Source of the DNA: Oscillospiraceae bacterium
Lineage (GTDB): Bacteria; Bacillota; Clostridia; Oscillospirales; Ruminococcaceae
Reading direction: 5' to 3'
DNA length: 64,000 nt
Assembly (NCBI GenBank): GCA_009778065.1
Contig: WRKM01000013.1
Span: 23,006 to 87,005, forward strand
A program made the position numbers and the translations under genes. The notes beneath the pieces are model-generated. The model was given only the letters and a program-made list of their open reading frames with translations, did no database searches and had not been told where the DNA came from. This document shows, in pieces, positions 7,285 through 16,601 of the stretch. Position 1 is the first letter of the stretch. Each line of letters opens with the position of its first letter.

Positions 7285-8459
7285 CAGTAGTTGGTTTAGG
7301 TTATGTCGGAATGTCATTAGCGGTTTTGCTGTCACAGAAAAATGAAGTCTATGCGCTTGACATTTCAGAAAAAAGAGTTAATTTAGTAAATAAAAAGAAA
7401 TCTCCGATTATAGATAATGAAGTTCAAAATTGGCTTGAAAATAAAAAGTTGAATCTAAAAGCAACGACAGATGCGGCGCAGGCGTTTAATAATGCCGATT
7501 ACATTGTTATTGCAACTCCTACTGACTATGTTCCTAAATATGATTATTTTGATACAAGCTCTGTTCAATCTGTTATTGAGCAAGTGAATGAACTGTCGCC
7601 GAAATCAACCGTAGTGATTAAATCTACCGTTCCTGTAGGGTTTACAGAACAGCTAAGACAGAAAGGCGAGTATAAAAATCTGCTTTTCTCTCCCGAATTT
7701 TTAAGAGAAGGACAAGCGTTACACGATAATTTATATCCGTCTCGGATTATAGTGGGTGTACCGGAAAATGACGCTGAGTTGCAAAAAAAAGCAGCGATAT
7801 TTGCAGAGCTTCTTAAACAAAGTGCCGTCTCCGATGAAATACCTGTTCTTATAATGGGTTCTACGGAAGCGGAAGCGGTTAAACTATTTGCCAATACATG
7901 TTTGGCAATGAGAGTGGCGTTTTTTAATGAGCTTGATTCTTATGCCGAAATTAGGAAACTCGATGCGAAAAAAATTATTGAGGGAGTAGGTCTTGACCCG
8001 CGTATAGGCGTTCATTATAATAATCCTTCTTTTGGATACGGTGGTTACTGTCTGCCTAAAGATACCAAACAATTACGCGCAAACTATCAAAACGTGCCTA
8101 ACAATATAATTTCTGCTATTGTTGACTCGAATACGACACGTAAAGATTTTATCGCTGAACGAATTTTAGAAAAAAATCCCAAAATAGTCGGAATATACAG
8201 GTTAACAATGAAAACAAACTCTGACAATTTCAGACAGTCGTCTGTGCAAGGGGTAATGAAGCGCGTGAAAGCGAAAGGTGTAGAAGTTATTGTATACGAG
8301 CCTACGTTAGACGATTCTCACTTTTTTAACTCAAGAGTAATTAAAAATTTAGATGAATTTAAAAAATCGGCAGATGTAATTTTGGCGAATCGTTACAATG
8401 AAGAAATAGCTGATGTTATGGATAAGGTGTATACAAGAGACTTATATTTTAGGGATTAA
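7266..8459 (+). CDS. ugd: UDP-glucose 6-dehydrogenase
   Basis: A 397-residue member of the UDP-glucose/GDP-mannose dehydrogenase family. It has the NAD site [36 protein letters not shown] and the catalytic Cys in [10 protein letters not shown] (about residue 262), which is the UDP-glucose dehydrogenase form rather than the WbpA form upstream. The product UDP-glucuronate is the substrate of the epimerase encoded next. The GGAGG ribosome site and first codons lie in repeat B. No truncation is seen. Function call from motifs and pathway context; the sugar base is not proven. Confidence 0.88.
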   Translation: MRSVKITVVGLGYVGMSLAVLLSQKNEVYALDISEKRVNLVNKKKSPIIDNEVQNWLENKKLNLKATTDAAQAFNNADYIVIATPTDYVPKYDYFDTSSVQSVIEQVNELSPKSTVVIKSTVPVGFTEQLRQKGEYKNLLFSPEFLREGQALHDNLYPSRIIVGVPENDAELQKKAAIFAELLKQSAVSDEIPVLIMGSTEAEAVKLFANTCLAMRVAFFNELDSYAEIRKLDAKKIIEGVGLDPRIGVHYNNPSFGYGGYCLPKDTKQLRANYQNVPNNIISAIVDSNTTRKDFIAERILEKNPKIVGIYRLTMKTNSDNFRQSSVQGVMKRVKAKGVEVIVYEPTLDDSHFFNSRVIKNLDEFKKSADVILANRYNEEIADVMDKVYTRDLYFRD

Positions 8460-8480
8460 GAATAGCCGAATGAGATGAGA

Positions 8481-8519
8481 GAGTATAAATACCGGAGGTT
8501 ATAAGTAAATGCGTTCTGT
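8481..8519 (+). repeat. junction repeat B, copy 3 (partial)
   Basis: Thirty-nine bases carrying the same ribosome site and ATGCGTTCTGT start as repeat B copy 2 (7238-7276), with one mismatch (ATAAG for ATGAG). It forms the leader and first codons of the next gene. A further remnant, GGAGTATAAAT, stands directly before the asparagine synthase start at 9490. Confidence 0.75.
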
Positions 8520-9477
8520 TTTAGTTACCGGTGCGGCGGGATTTATAGGTATGCACGTTTCCGAAAGATTATTAAAAATGGGGCATAAGGTAATAGGAAT
8601 CGACAACTTAAATTCTTATTATGATGTTTCGCTGAAAGAAAAGCGTTTGGATTTGTTGTGTGCAGAACCCGAATTTAAGTTTTATAAACTTGATATAGCC
8701 GATAAGAATGATTATTTTGACGTTGTAGAGAAATATAAGCCCGAAAAAGTAATCCATTTAGCGGCTCAGGCGGGTGTGCGTTACAGCCTTGAAAACCCCG
8801 AAGCTTATATTAGTGCTAATATTTCGGGCTTTTTAAATATTTTGGAAGCCTGCAGGAGTTTCGGCACTGAGCATTTATTATATGCGTCTTCCAGTTCTGT
8901 TTACGGGGGTAATACTAAGTTACCCTTTTCGGTTGAAGACAGGGTTGACACACCCGTGTCGTTGTATGCGGCGACTAAGAAATCGAACGAGCTAATGGCG
9001 TATTGTTACAGTCATTTGTATAACATAAAATCAACGGGGTTGCGGTTTTTCACGGTTTACGGTCCGTGGGGCAGACCGGATATGGCGTTATTTATGTTTA
9101 CAAAAGCAATAACCGAAGGAAAGCCGATTCAGGTTTTTAATCATGGCGAAATGTGGCGGGATTTTACCTACGTTGATGATATTGTTACCGGAATTATACA
9201 GCTTATGGAAAAATCACGCGCTTTAAAACTAACGCCTCCGCATTATGTTTATAACATAGGGAATCATACCCCCGTAAAATTAACAGAGTTTATCGAGTAT
9301 ATTGAACTGGCTGTCGGGAAAAAAGCCGTAAAAGAATTTTTACCTATGCAGGCGGGCGATGTACCGAAAACTTTCGCTGATGTAGCGGATTTAATGGCAG
9401 ATACCGACTTTTCTCCTAATACTTTGCTTAAAGAAGGTGTTGGGCGGTTTGTTGAGTGGTATAAAAAATACGAGTAA
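8509..9477 (+). CDS. UDP-glucuronate 4-epimerase (CapI/LspL type)
   Basis: A 322-residue extended short-chain dehydrogenase/reductase. It shows the NAD motif VTGAAGFIGMHVSERL, the segment NLNSYYDVSLKEKRL typical of UDP-glucuronate epimerases, the catalytic Tyr and Lys in LYAATKKSNE, and RFFTVYGPWGRPDMALF. It interconverts UDP-glucuronate and UDP-galacturonate. Placement immediately after the UDP-glucose dehydrogenase gene makes this a two-gene route from UDP-glucose to UDP-galacturonate. Its first four residues (MRSV) are identical to those of the dehydrogenase because both starts lie in repeat B. Confidence 0.85.
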   Translation: MRSVLVTGAAGFIGMHVSERLLKMGHKVIGIDNLNSYYDVSLKEKRLDLLCAEPEFKFYKLDIADKNDYFDVVEKYKPEKVIHLAAQAGVRYSLENPEAYISANISGFLNILEACRSFGTEHLLYASSSSVYGGNTKLPFSVEDRVDTPVSLYAATKKSNELMAYCYSHLYNIKSTGLRFFTVYGPWGRPDMALFMFTKAITEGKPIQVFNHGEMWRDFTYVDDIVTGIIQLMEKSRALKLTPPHYVYNIGNHTPVKLTEFIEYIELAVGKKAVKEFLPMQAGDVPKTFADVADLMADTDFSPNTLLKEGVGRFVEWYKKYE

Positions 9478-9489
9478 CGGAGTATAAAT

Positions 9490-11373
9490 ATGTGTGCAAT
9501 TTGCGGGTTTATATCTCGAAATGAAATAGACATAGACACTTTGAAGAAAATGAATGACACCATGTTCCTTCGAGGACCCGATGACAGCGGTCAAGAGATT
9601 TATTCTAAAGAAGGTGTTCAGGTTGGACTGGCACAGCGGCGGTTGGCTATTATTGATTTATCGAAACAGGGACATCAGCCCATGCACAGCTACGATAAAA
9701 GAATAAGCCTTGTTTTCAACGGGGAAATCTATAATTTTAACGAGTTGAAAAAACAGCTGGATTATCCGTTTGTTTCAAAGTGCGATACGGAAGTGATTAT
9801 AGCGGCATATCTAAAATGGGGCATTGACTGCATAACGCGGTTTAACGGTATGTTTTCTTTCGCGCTTTTTGACCGTCAGTGCGATACTCTGCACCTTGTC
9901 CGTGACCGCATAGGTGAAAAACCGTTGTATTACGGGTGTTTCGGCGACACATTTGTTTTCGCATCCGAGTTAAAAGCTCTCAGACAATACCCCGGAATCC
10001 CATTCGATGTAGACAGAGACACACTTGATTTGTTTTTAAAATATAGGTATATCCCCGCGCCTTATTCGATTTATAAAAATATTTATAAGCTTACGCCGGG
10101 GCATTATGCCGTAATAAAACTAAAAACACCGGACAAGCCGCAGATTTATCCGTATTGGGATTTTGTTTCACATTGTAATCCGACAGAGCGTTCCGAGCAG
10201 GAAGTTTTAAGCGATGTAGAGAGATTGCTGACGGCGGCTGTTCGCAGGCAAATGGCGGTTGATGTTCCTTTCGGTGCATTTTTGTCCGGCGGGATAGATT
10301 CTTCTTTAGTGACCGCATTAATGCAGTCTGTTAGCCCGACTCCCGTAAACACATATACAATAGGTTTCCATGAAGCCGATTTTAACGAAGCGGAATATGC
10401 CAAGGAGATAGCGGAGTATTTAGGAACAAATCATACCGAGTATTACGTTTCTCCTAAAGAAGCGATGGACGTAATACCAAAACTGCCGTTTTTATATGAC
10501 GAACCTTTCGCGGACTCGTCTCAGATTCCGACGTATTTAGTGTCACATTTAGCCGGAAAAGATGTTAAGGTCGCATTGACGGGAGACGGCGGAGATGAGA
10601 TGTTCTGCGGTTATACATCATATACCAAGTTAAATGGCTTGCATAAGAGGTTAATGCCCTATCCGTTATGGTTAAGAAAATTTTCCGGAAATGTGATTCT
10701 TGCGCTACCCTCACCCATTATTAAAGTAGCCGCCAAAGTCACCGCCCGTGGTATAAGAGAAGAGAGCATAAGGCGCGGGGCGCGAGTTCTTAAGAACTCC
10801 GATTCTCTAAGCATGGCTCATGAAGCAAGAGTGTTAGGTTCGGCAGGGTTGGTCCTCGGAGCAAATCCTCTCCCGACGATATGGGAACAAAAAGAGCGTT
10901 TTGCACAAATAAACGATTTCTATAAACTGATGATGGCGACTGATGCGTTGCAATCTTTGCCCGACGATATGTTAGTTAAAGTTGACAGGGCGTCTATGGG
11001 GTGTAGTTTAGAATGTAGGGCTCCGCTTTTGGACACTGAGATTATAGAATATGCGGCTTCGGTGCCGGGTGTATTTATGGTTAAGAATGGCTCGGAGAAA
11101 TGGATTCTAAAAGAAATTCTTAACAAATACATTCCGAAAGAAATGACAGAACGCCCGAAGATGGGTTTTGGAATACCTATCGGAGACTGGATTAAAGGAC
11201 CGCTCAAGCCGTGGGCGGAAGAACTTCTTTCTACTGTGAAAGCAGACGGATTTCTTAATTCCGAAAAAACTCATAAACTTTGGGAAAATCATATAAAAGG
11301 GGTGCATGCCGGCACGTATGAAATATGGGCGATTCTTATGTTTCAGGCGTGGTTGAGGGAGAATGTTGTTTAG
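9490..11373 (+). CDS. asnB: glutamine-dependent asparagine synthetase-type amidotransferase
   Basis: A 627-residue class II glutamine amidotransferase/asparagine synthetase. The initiator Met is followed by the nucleophile Cys2 (MCAICGFIS). The N-terminal glutaminase domain has RGPDDSGQE, RLAIIDLS and FNGEIYNF. The C-terminal synthetase domain holds the PP-loop SGGIDSSLV and LTGDGGDEMFCGY. Such paralogs in O-antigen and capsule loci amidate uronic acids, for example WbpS-type enzymes. With two uronic-acid pathways just upstream, a uronamide sugar in the product glycan is a reasonable inference; ordinary asparagine synthesis is the alternative. It lies 12 bases after the epimerase gene. Confidence 0.88.
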   Translation: MCAICGFISRNEIDIDTLKKMNDTMFLRGPDDSGQEIYSKEGVQVGLAQRRLAIIDLSKQGHQPMHSYDKRISLVFNGEIYNFNELKKQLDYPFVSKCDTEVIIAAYLKWGIDCITRFNGMFSFALFDRQCDTLHLVRDRIGEKPLYYGCFGDTFVFASELKALRQYPGIPFDVDRDTLDLFLKYRYIPAPYSIYKNIYKLTPGHYAVIKLKTPDKPQIYPYWDFVSHCNPTERSEQEVLSDVERLLTAAVRRQMAVDVPFGAFLSGGIDSSLVTALMQSVSPTPVNTYTIGFHEADFNEAEYAKEIAEYLGTNHTEYYVSPKEAMDVIPKLPFLYDEPFADSSQIPTYLVSHLAGKDVKVALTGDGGDEMFCGYTSYTKLNGLHKRLMPYPLWLRKFSGNVILALPSPIIKVAAKVTARGIREESIRRGARVLKNSDSLSMAHEARVLGSAGLVLGANPLPTIWEQKERFAQINDFYKLMMATDALQSLPDDMLVKVDRASMGCSLECRAPLLDTEIIEYAASVPGVFMVKNGSEKWILKEILNKYIPKEMTERPKMGFGIPIGDWIKGPLKPWAEELLSTVKADGFLNSEKTHKLWENHIKGVHAGTYEIWAILMFQAWLRENVV

Positions 11374-11393
11374 GTAGGAGCGGTAATTAAAAT

Positions 11394-12227
11394 ATGAGCA
11401 AAGAAAATATAGACCATAAAGTAGTAAAAGGCTTCGGCGAGGAGTGGAGTACTTTTAACCAATCTTCTGTATCGAGAGAGGAACTAAATAAAATATTTAA
11501 TGAATATTTCTCTGTATTTCCGTGGGATGAGCTTCCTGATGAATGTGTCGGGTTTGATTTAGGGTGCGGAAGCGGGCGGTGGGGTAGCTTCGTGGCTCCC
11601 CGTGTTGGAAAACTATATTGTATCGACCCGTCAATAGACGCTCTTAATGTCGCTAAAACGAATATAAAAAGTAAGAATACAGAGTTTATAAACGCCGGAG
11701 TTGACAAAATCCCTTTAAAGGACAGTTCCATGGATTTTGGTTATAGCTTGGGAGTATTGCACCACGTACCGGACACCGAGGCGGGAATTGTTTCGTGCGT
11801 AAAGAAAATTAAAATCGGTTCCCCGTTTCTTCTCTACTTGTATTATAGCTTAGATAATCGCCCAAAGTGGTTTAGAATTATCTGGAGATGTTCTAATGCA
11901 CTGCGTATTATAATCAGTAGGTTGCCAAGGTTTCTCAAACATTTTTTCAGCTCTGTTCTTGCGGGTTTGGTTTATCTTCCTCTTGCGCGTTTTGCGAAAC
12001 ATATGGAGAAACGCGGTAAGAATGTCTCAAATTACCCTTTAAGCAGTTACAGAAATAGTTCTTTTTATACCATGCGTACCGATTCTTATGACAGGTTCTG
12101 TACACGTTTGGAAAAACGGTATTCGAGAGTCCAAATACAAGAAATGATGGAAAAAGCAGGGCTTTCGGATATTAAGTTTCGGGAAGAGGCTCCGTTTTGG
12201 TGTGCGGTGGGGTTTAGAATATTTTGA
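11394..12227 (+). CDS. class I SAM-dependent methyltransferase
   Basis: A 277-residue methyltransferase with motif I in FDLGCGSGRWGSFVA, an acidic ribose-binding residue in YCIDPSIDAL, and motif IV as YSLGVLHHVPD. The middle part is hydrophobic and basic (about residues 150-210), suggesting membrane association. It probably methylates a sugar of the repeat unit. Acceptor unknown. It starts 20 bases after the amidotransferase gene with TAGGAG and GCGG elements upstream. Confidence 0.8.
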   Translation: MSKENIDHKVVKGFGEEWSTFNQSSVSREELNKIFNEYFSVFPWDELPDECVGFDLGCGSGRWGSFVAPRVGKLYCIDPSIDALNVAKTNIKSKNTEFINAGVDKIPLKDSSMDFGYSLGVLHHVPDTEAGIVSCVKKIKIGSPFLLYLYYSLDNRPKWFRIIWRCSNALRIIISRLPRFLKHFFSSVLAGLVYLPLARFAKHMEKRGKNVSNYPLSSYRNSSFYTMRTDSYDRFCTRLEKRYSRVQIQEMMEKAGLSDIKFREEAPFWCAVGFRIF

Positions 12228-12250
12228 TAATCGGTTAGGAGGGGATAAAA

Positions 12251-13348
12251 ATAGAACCTTTACGAGTGCTTCATATTTTAGGCGGACTTGACAGAGGCGG
12301 AGCCGAAACAAGAACAATGGATATATATAGAAGTATCGACAAGACTAAAGTACAGTTCGATTTTATTGTACAAACAGACAACGAATGTGCTTATGACAAT
12401 GAAGTGAAATCCTTAGGCGGTATAATATATAAGGGTATGCCGCGATTTAAAATATATAATAGCATAAGCTATTTTAAAGCATGGGACATGTTTTTTCAAA
12501 AGAACGGGTATTCAATTATTCATATCCATATAACAAATAGTGCTGTACCGATTCTAAAAGCGGCTATAAAAAATAATATTAAGCACAGGATTTCTCATTC
12601 AAGGTTTGCAAACGAAACTGATTTTGTTAAAAAATGGTTAATAAGAGCAAATAAAAAAGCGATAAGAAAATACTCTACACAAAGATTAGCGGTATCGAAT
12701 TTAGCGGGCAAAACTGTCTTCGGTAAAGATTATATGGTTATAAATAACGCGATTAATGCGAAAAAATTTACATATGACGAAACCGTGAGAGATAAAGTAA
12801 GAAATGAACTAAATATAGTTAATAATTTTGTTTTGTGTCATGTTGGGCGTTTCTCGTTTCCGAAGAACCATTCATTTCTCATAGATATTTTTCACTCGCT
12901 TACAAAAGTTTTACCCTCTGCAAAATTAGTTTTAATAGGCGATGGGGAGCTAAGAGAACAAACTGAACGAAAGATAGAAGAATTAAGAATATCTGATAAG
13001 GTATTAGTTTTAGGACTAAGAAAAGACGTACCGGAACTGCTTCATGGCATGGATATGTTGCTCTTGCCGTCGCATTTTGAGGGTCAACCGGGAGTTGCTC
13101 TTGAAGCGCAGGCTTCGGGACTTAAAGTTTTACTTTCCGATAAAATCACCCGCGAAGCCGCGGTGATTCCGGAGCTTACGGAGTTTCTTCCGATTGACAA
13201 AGGGGCGGATATATGGGTCGAACGCATTATGAATTTTCACGAGAGCGGCTTTGTCCGCAGGAACACTTACAATGATTTTGTAAACGCGGGATTTGATATT
13301 GAAGCTGTCGCAAAATGGTATGAGAAATTTTATTTAGGTTGCGTATAA
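12251..13348 (+). CDS. GT4-family glycosyltransferase, paralog 1 (possible ATA start)
   Basis: A glycosyltransferase of about 365 residues, related to the two paralogs at 15486 and 16637. Its opening I-E-P-L-R-V-L-H-I-L-G aligns with their MEPIRVLHIVGA, but the codon where they have ATG is ATA here (12251-12253). AGGAGGGG at 12237-12244 is ideally placed for that ATA and too far (23 bases) from the first canonical start, GTG at 12266. A stop lies just upstream, so no earlier start exists. The GT4 donor site includes FEGQPGVALEAQASG. The last 80 residues are almost those of the two paralogs while the first half is divergent. Sugar specificity is unknown. Confidence 0.8.
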   Translation: MEPLRVLHILGGLDRGGAETRTMDIYRSIDKTKVQFDFIVQTDNECAYDNEVKSLGGIIYKGMPRFKIYNSISYFKAWDMFFQKNGYSIIHIHITNSAVPILKAAIKNNIKHRISHSRFANETDFVKKWLIRANKKAIRKYSTQRLAVSNLAGKTVFGKDYMVINNAINAKKFTYDETVRDKVRNELNIVNNFVLCHVGRFSFPKNHSFLIDIFHSLTKVLPSAKLVLIGDGELREQTERKIEELRISDKVLVLGLRKDVPELLHGMDMLLLPSHFEGQPGVALEAQASGLKVLLSDKITREAAVIPELTEFLPIDKGADIWVERIMNFHESGFVRRNTYNDFVNAGFDIEAVAKWYEKFYLGCV

Positions 13349-13365
13349 AATTTAAGAGGAAAATT

Positions 13366-14676
13366 ATGACTTTTATTGCAATAGCGGTTTTATGGATAAT
13401 CGAAATTATCATCACGATTTTTTTTGAACAAGATATTTTAGTTCCCGTTTTTTTTATTATTGCTACAGCATTTATTATCGCTTTTCGGTTACTGAGTATG
13501 CAGAAATATGATATGTTGATTATATGCAGCGGGTTTTTATTATGCGTTATATGGTTATTTATCAGAAATTTTTTAGTTATACCCGGTTTTCTTACAATCG
13601 ACACTGCCGATGCGATGGGTTTTCATAAAGTAGCCTTTGGGTTTGCAGAGCAGGGAAGAGTAGACGTAGGAGGTTACGGCGGTTTTTATTCAGCTGTACT
13701 CGGAATCATTTATATAGTTTTCGGTTCGTACAGAATAATCGGCGAGTTTGTTAATATACTGTTATACTTAGGTACTGCGCTTGTGATAAGAAATACATTA
13801 ATATTTTGCCGGGTAAGCCAAAAAACCAAACTAATAAGCCTTGCTGTTTTTTGTTTTTTCCCGTGGTCAATATTAGTAAGCAACGTAACCCTTAGGGAAT
13901 CTGTTATATTATTCTTTTTTGTCTTATCTGTAAGCTCATTTATAAAATATTTAAAGAATGATTCACAAAAAGAGTTTATTCTTTCGGTAGTATTCGGTCT
14001 TACGGCAGGATTTTTTCACAGCGGCGCGATGATAGCTGTCCCTGTATACGTCTTGTTTTGGTTTATAAAAACTAAATCTTTCTTTGCAAAAAGTGCGGCA
14101 GTAATAATATTCATTTCCGCGTTTTCATTTCTTGCGATAAGGGAACAAGATAGAATTAATGCTTATTTCGGATATTTTGTTTACAATATGAGAAATGGTT
14201 TAGAGAGTTTAGCTCGTTTTTTAACTCTTGACTACGGCGATTCGGTATATTTAGAATGGATAGATGCTTCATATATAAATTCGGTGTTTGATTTATTGTG
14301 GGTTATTCCTTTAAAATTTATTTATTTTATTGGCTCGCCTATGCCGTGGGATTGGCGCGGGTTCGGAGATATGGTCGCCTATCTTACCGATACGATTATA
14401 TATTTAGTCTTGATTTTCATTTGTATAAAATTACTGATAAAAAACAAATCATTGAACAATAAAAGTATATATGCAATGATACTTATTTTCATAGTTGTAG
14501 CATGTGTATATGCGGCGGGGACTATAACGGCAGGGACGGCTATACGTCATAGGTATAAATTATTAGTTGTGTTAATTTTCTTGTATGCTATGTTGAGGAG
14601 CAAAGGTTCGCATATACAGATGTTAAGTCAAAAATTGAAATTTAATAAGGAATTACAAAAGAGAGGTAAAGCTTAA
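13366..14676 (+). CDS. polytopic membrane protein, Wzy/EpsG-like polymerase candidate
   Basis: A 436-residue integral membrane protein with roughly ten to twelve hydrophobic segments and a large non-membrane loop around residues 55-90 (FLTIDTADAMGFHKVAFGF). No enzyme motif is certain. Wzx and other repeat-unit genes surround it and no other polymerase candidate is present, so a Wzy role is the best guess; a membrane glycosyltransferase is the alternative. ATG 13366 follows AAGAGG at good spacing; TTG 13339 lies inside the previous gene. Its last bases recur as repeat C after the second GT4 paralog. Confidence 0.65.
   Translation: MTFIAIAVLWIIEIIITIFFEQDILVPVFFIIATAFIIAFRLLSMQKYDMLIICSGFLLCVIWLFIRNFLVIPGFLTIDTADAMGFHKVAFGFAEQGRVDVGGYGGFYSAVLGIIYIVFGSYRIIGEFVNILLYLGTALVIRNTLIFCRVSQKTKLISLAVFCFFPWSILVSNVTLRESVILFFFVLSVSSFIKYLKNDSQKEFILSVVFGLTAGFFHSGAMIAVPVYVLFWFIKTKSFFAKSAAVIIFISAFSFLAIREQDRINAYFGYFVYNMRNGLESLARFLTLDYGDSVYLEWIDASYINSVFDLLWVIPLKFIYFIGSPMPWDWRGFGDMVAYLTDTIIYLVLIFICIKLLIKNKSLNNKSIYAMILIFIVVACVYAAGTITAGTAIRHRYKLLVVLIFLYAMLRSKGSHIQMLSQKLKFNKELQKRGKA
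14629..14667 (+). repeat. junction repeat C, copy 1
   Basis: Thirty-nine bases at the 3' end of the Wzy-like gene, including its GAGAGG ribosome site for the next gene. They match 16585-16623 except for one block of three bases. Confidence 0.75.
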
Positions 14677-15476
14677 TGGAAAAAATTACATTTTCATTTG
14701 GAGAGAATTGGAAGAATTATTCAACGACAGTTGATGAAAAATCCATTAAAATGGCACAAAACGATATAAAAGAAAAAATAGAAAAAGCAACAGGGAACAC
14801 GGAATATAACTTCACAAATAAAACTGTATTAGACATAGGTTGCGGGTCAGGAATACACTCATTATCTTTTTTCTTGTGGGGTGTGCAAAGCATATATTCT
14901 TTTGATTATGACATTAATAGTGTTGAAGCCACTATAGCTATGCGTGAGCATATTTCCACAGGGGGCAATTGGCACATTGAGCAAGGGAACATCTTAGACG
15001 ATGCTTATGTCGATTCCTTACCATGTAGCGACATTGTATATTCTTGGGGGTGCTTGCATCACACGGGTAATATGTGGAAAGCATTAGATAATGCTCAAAG
15101 CCGTTTGAATAAAAACGGGCTTTGGTTTTTATCTATCTATCAAGGGGTCGAAACGTATAAAAAAGATTTATTCACGAAAAAAACGTATAATAAATTACCG
15201 CTACCCGGCAAAAAAATTATGGAAGCTTTCCAAATATTAAAAGCAATGGCAGCTTGTGTGATAATAGGAAAAGAAAGCCCTTTTAAATGGAATAAGAAGG
15301 ATAAAAGAGGTATGACTGTTTATTATAATATTGTAGATTGGCTCGGAGGATTGCCTTATGAGGTTGCAAGCCCTGCTCAAATAAAAGAATATGGTGAAAA
15401 AAACGGTTTAGAATTATTATTAACAGACCCAAAAGACGCTTGTTGCATTTATATTTTCAGAAGAAAAGGGGTTTGA
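14676..15476 (+). CDS. class I SAM-dependent methyltransferase
   Basis: A 266-residue methyltransferase. Motif I is VLDIGCGSGIHSLSF, followed by IYSFDYDINSVEA and a motif-IV-like YSWGCLHHTGNMW. The N-terminus opens with FGENWKNYS, seen in methyltransferases of sugar loci. It overlaps the Wzy-like stop by one base (TAATG), so it is translationally coupled to it. The acceptor is unknown; a repeat-unit hydroxyl is likely. It is missing from the second half of the local duplication: the 16637 glycosyltransferase follows a Wzy tail without this gene. Confidence 0.8.
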   Translation: MEKITFSFGENWKNYSTTVDEKSIKMAQNDIKEKIEKATGNTEYNFTNKTVLDIGCGSGIHSLSFFLWGVQSIYSFDYDINSVEATIAMREHISTGGNWHIEQGNILDDAYVDSLPCSDIVYSWGCLHHTGNMWKALDNAQSRLNKNGLWFLSIYQGVETYKKDLFTKKTYNKLPLPGKKIMEAFQILKAMAACVIIGKESPFKWNKKDKRGMTVYYNIVDWLGGLPYEVASPAQIKEYGEKNGLELLLTDPKDACCIYIFRRKGV

Positions 15477-15485
15477 AAATAAATT

Positions 15486-16601
15486 ATGGAGCCAATACGT
15501 GTTTTGCACATTGTGGGGGCTATGCACAGGGGCGGAATGGAAAGCCGAACAATGGATATTTATCGGAATATAGACTTAAATAAAGTACAATTTGATTTCA
15601 TGGTAAGAGACCCGAATAAAGCTCATTTTGATGATGAAATTCTTGAACTTGGCGGTAAAATATTTTGTGTCCCGCGAAAGAGTTTAAAAAACATTTTTAA
15701 GGGTCCTTATCGTGTTATTAAATTAATGAAAAATTATAAGATTGTTCACATACATTCTGCAAACGCAAGCGCGGTATTAGATGCTGTGTGTGCGGTATTA
15801 GCAGGGGTAAAACTACGGATAATACATAGCAGAAGCAGTTTTGACACGAACCCCAAAATACATAAAATTTTTAAATGGTTTATACCGCTGTTCGCCAACT
15901 ATTACTTAGCGGTTTCCGAAGCATCCGGAGAATGGATGTTCTCTAAAAAACTACTAAGAGGTAGCAGGTATAAGCAGATTAACAACGCTATAGATTCAAG
16001 AAAATTTTCTTTCAGCACAGAAACCCGAAATAAGATGCGAAAAGAATTTAATCTCGCAAACGAATTTGTGATTGGTCATGTGGGTAATTTGAGTGCAGTA
16101 AAAAATCATGAATTTCTTTTGAAAGTCTATGCTGAGGTTTTAGAGAAAATCCCCGGTAGTGTTTTATTGTTTGCAGGAGACGGTGTACTGAGAGAGCAGA
16201 TAGAAAATAGAATAAGCGAATTAAACATAACGAACAAGGTAATACTTTTAGGCGTGAGAGAAGATATACCGGAACTACTTCAGGTTTTTGATATATTTGT
16301 GTTCCCGTCATATTTTGAGGGATTGCCCGGTTCTGTTTTAGAAGCGCAAGCCGCGGGACTTAAAGTTTTACTTTCAGATAAAATCACGCGCGAAGTCGCG
16401 GCGATTCCGGAGCTTTCGGAGTTTTTACCTATTGACGAGGGTACGGCATTATGGGTTGAACGCATTATGAATTTTTACGAGAGCGGCTTTATCCGTAAAA
16501 ACACTCACGATGATTTTGTAAACGCGGGATTTGATATTAAATCGGTTACCGCACAATATGAGAAATTATATTTAGATTTTAATACAAAAATTGAAATTTA
16601 A
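15486..16601 (+). CDS. GT4-family glycosyltransferase, paralog 2
   Basis: A 371-residue GT-B enzyme opening MEPIRVLHIVGAMHRGGMES with the GT4 donor motif FEGLPGSVLEAQAAG. It is nearly identical to the next gene except for a patch at about residues 60-100 (VPRKSLKNIFKGP here, HSRKRLKRIFNYL there) and another at about 150-160, both acceptor-side regions of GT-B folds. Its C-terminus carries six extra residues (NTKIEI) that come from the Wzy-gene tail copied at 16585-16623. It probably adds a sugar with specificity slightly different from its twin. Cytoplasmic, membrane-associated. Confidence 0.85.
   Translation: MEPIRVLHIVGAMHRGGMESRTMDIYRNIDLNKVQFDFMVRDPNKAHFDDEILELGGKIFCVPRKSLKNIFKGPYRVIKLMKNYKIVHIHSANASAVLDAVCAVLAGVKLRIIHSRSSFDTNPKIHKIFKWFIPLFANYYLAVSEASGEWMFSKKLLRGSRYKQINNAIDSRKFSFSTETRNKMRKEFNLANEFVIGHVGNLSAVKNHEFLLKVYAEVLEKIPGSVLLFAGDGVLREQIENRISELNITNKVILLGVREDIPELLQVFDIFVFPSYFEGLPGSVLEAQAAGLKVLLSDKITREVAAIPELSEFLPIDEGTALWVERIMNFYESGFIRKNTHDDFVNAGFDIKSVTAQYEKLYLDFNTKIEI

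Noticed and set aside
6111..8519. Integron-type attC sites or a transposon at repeat B
   Set aside because: No inverted core sites, no terminal inverted repeats, and no integrase or transposase gene; repeats are direct and include coding sequence.
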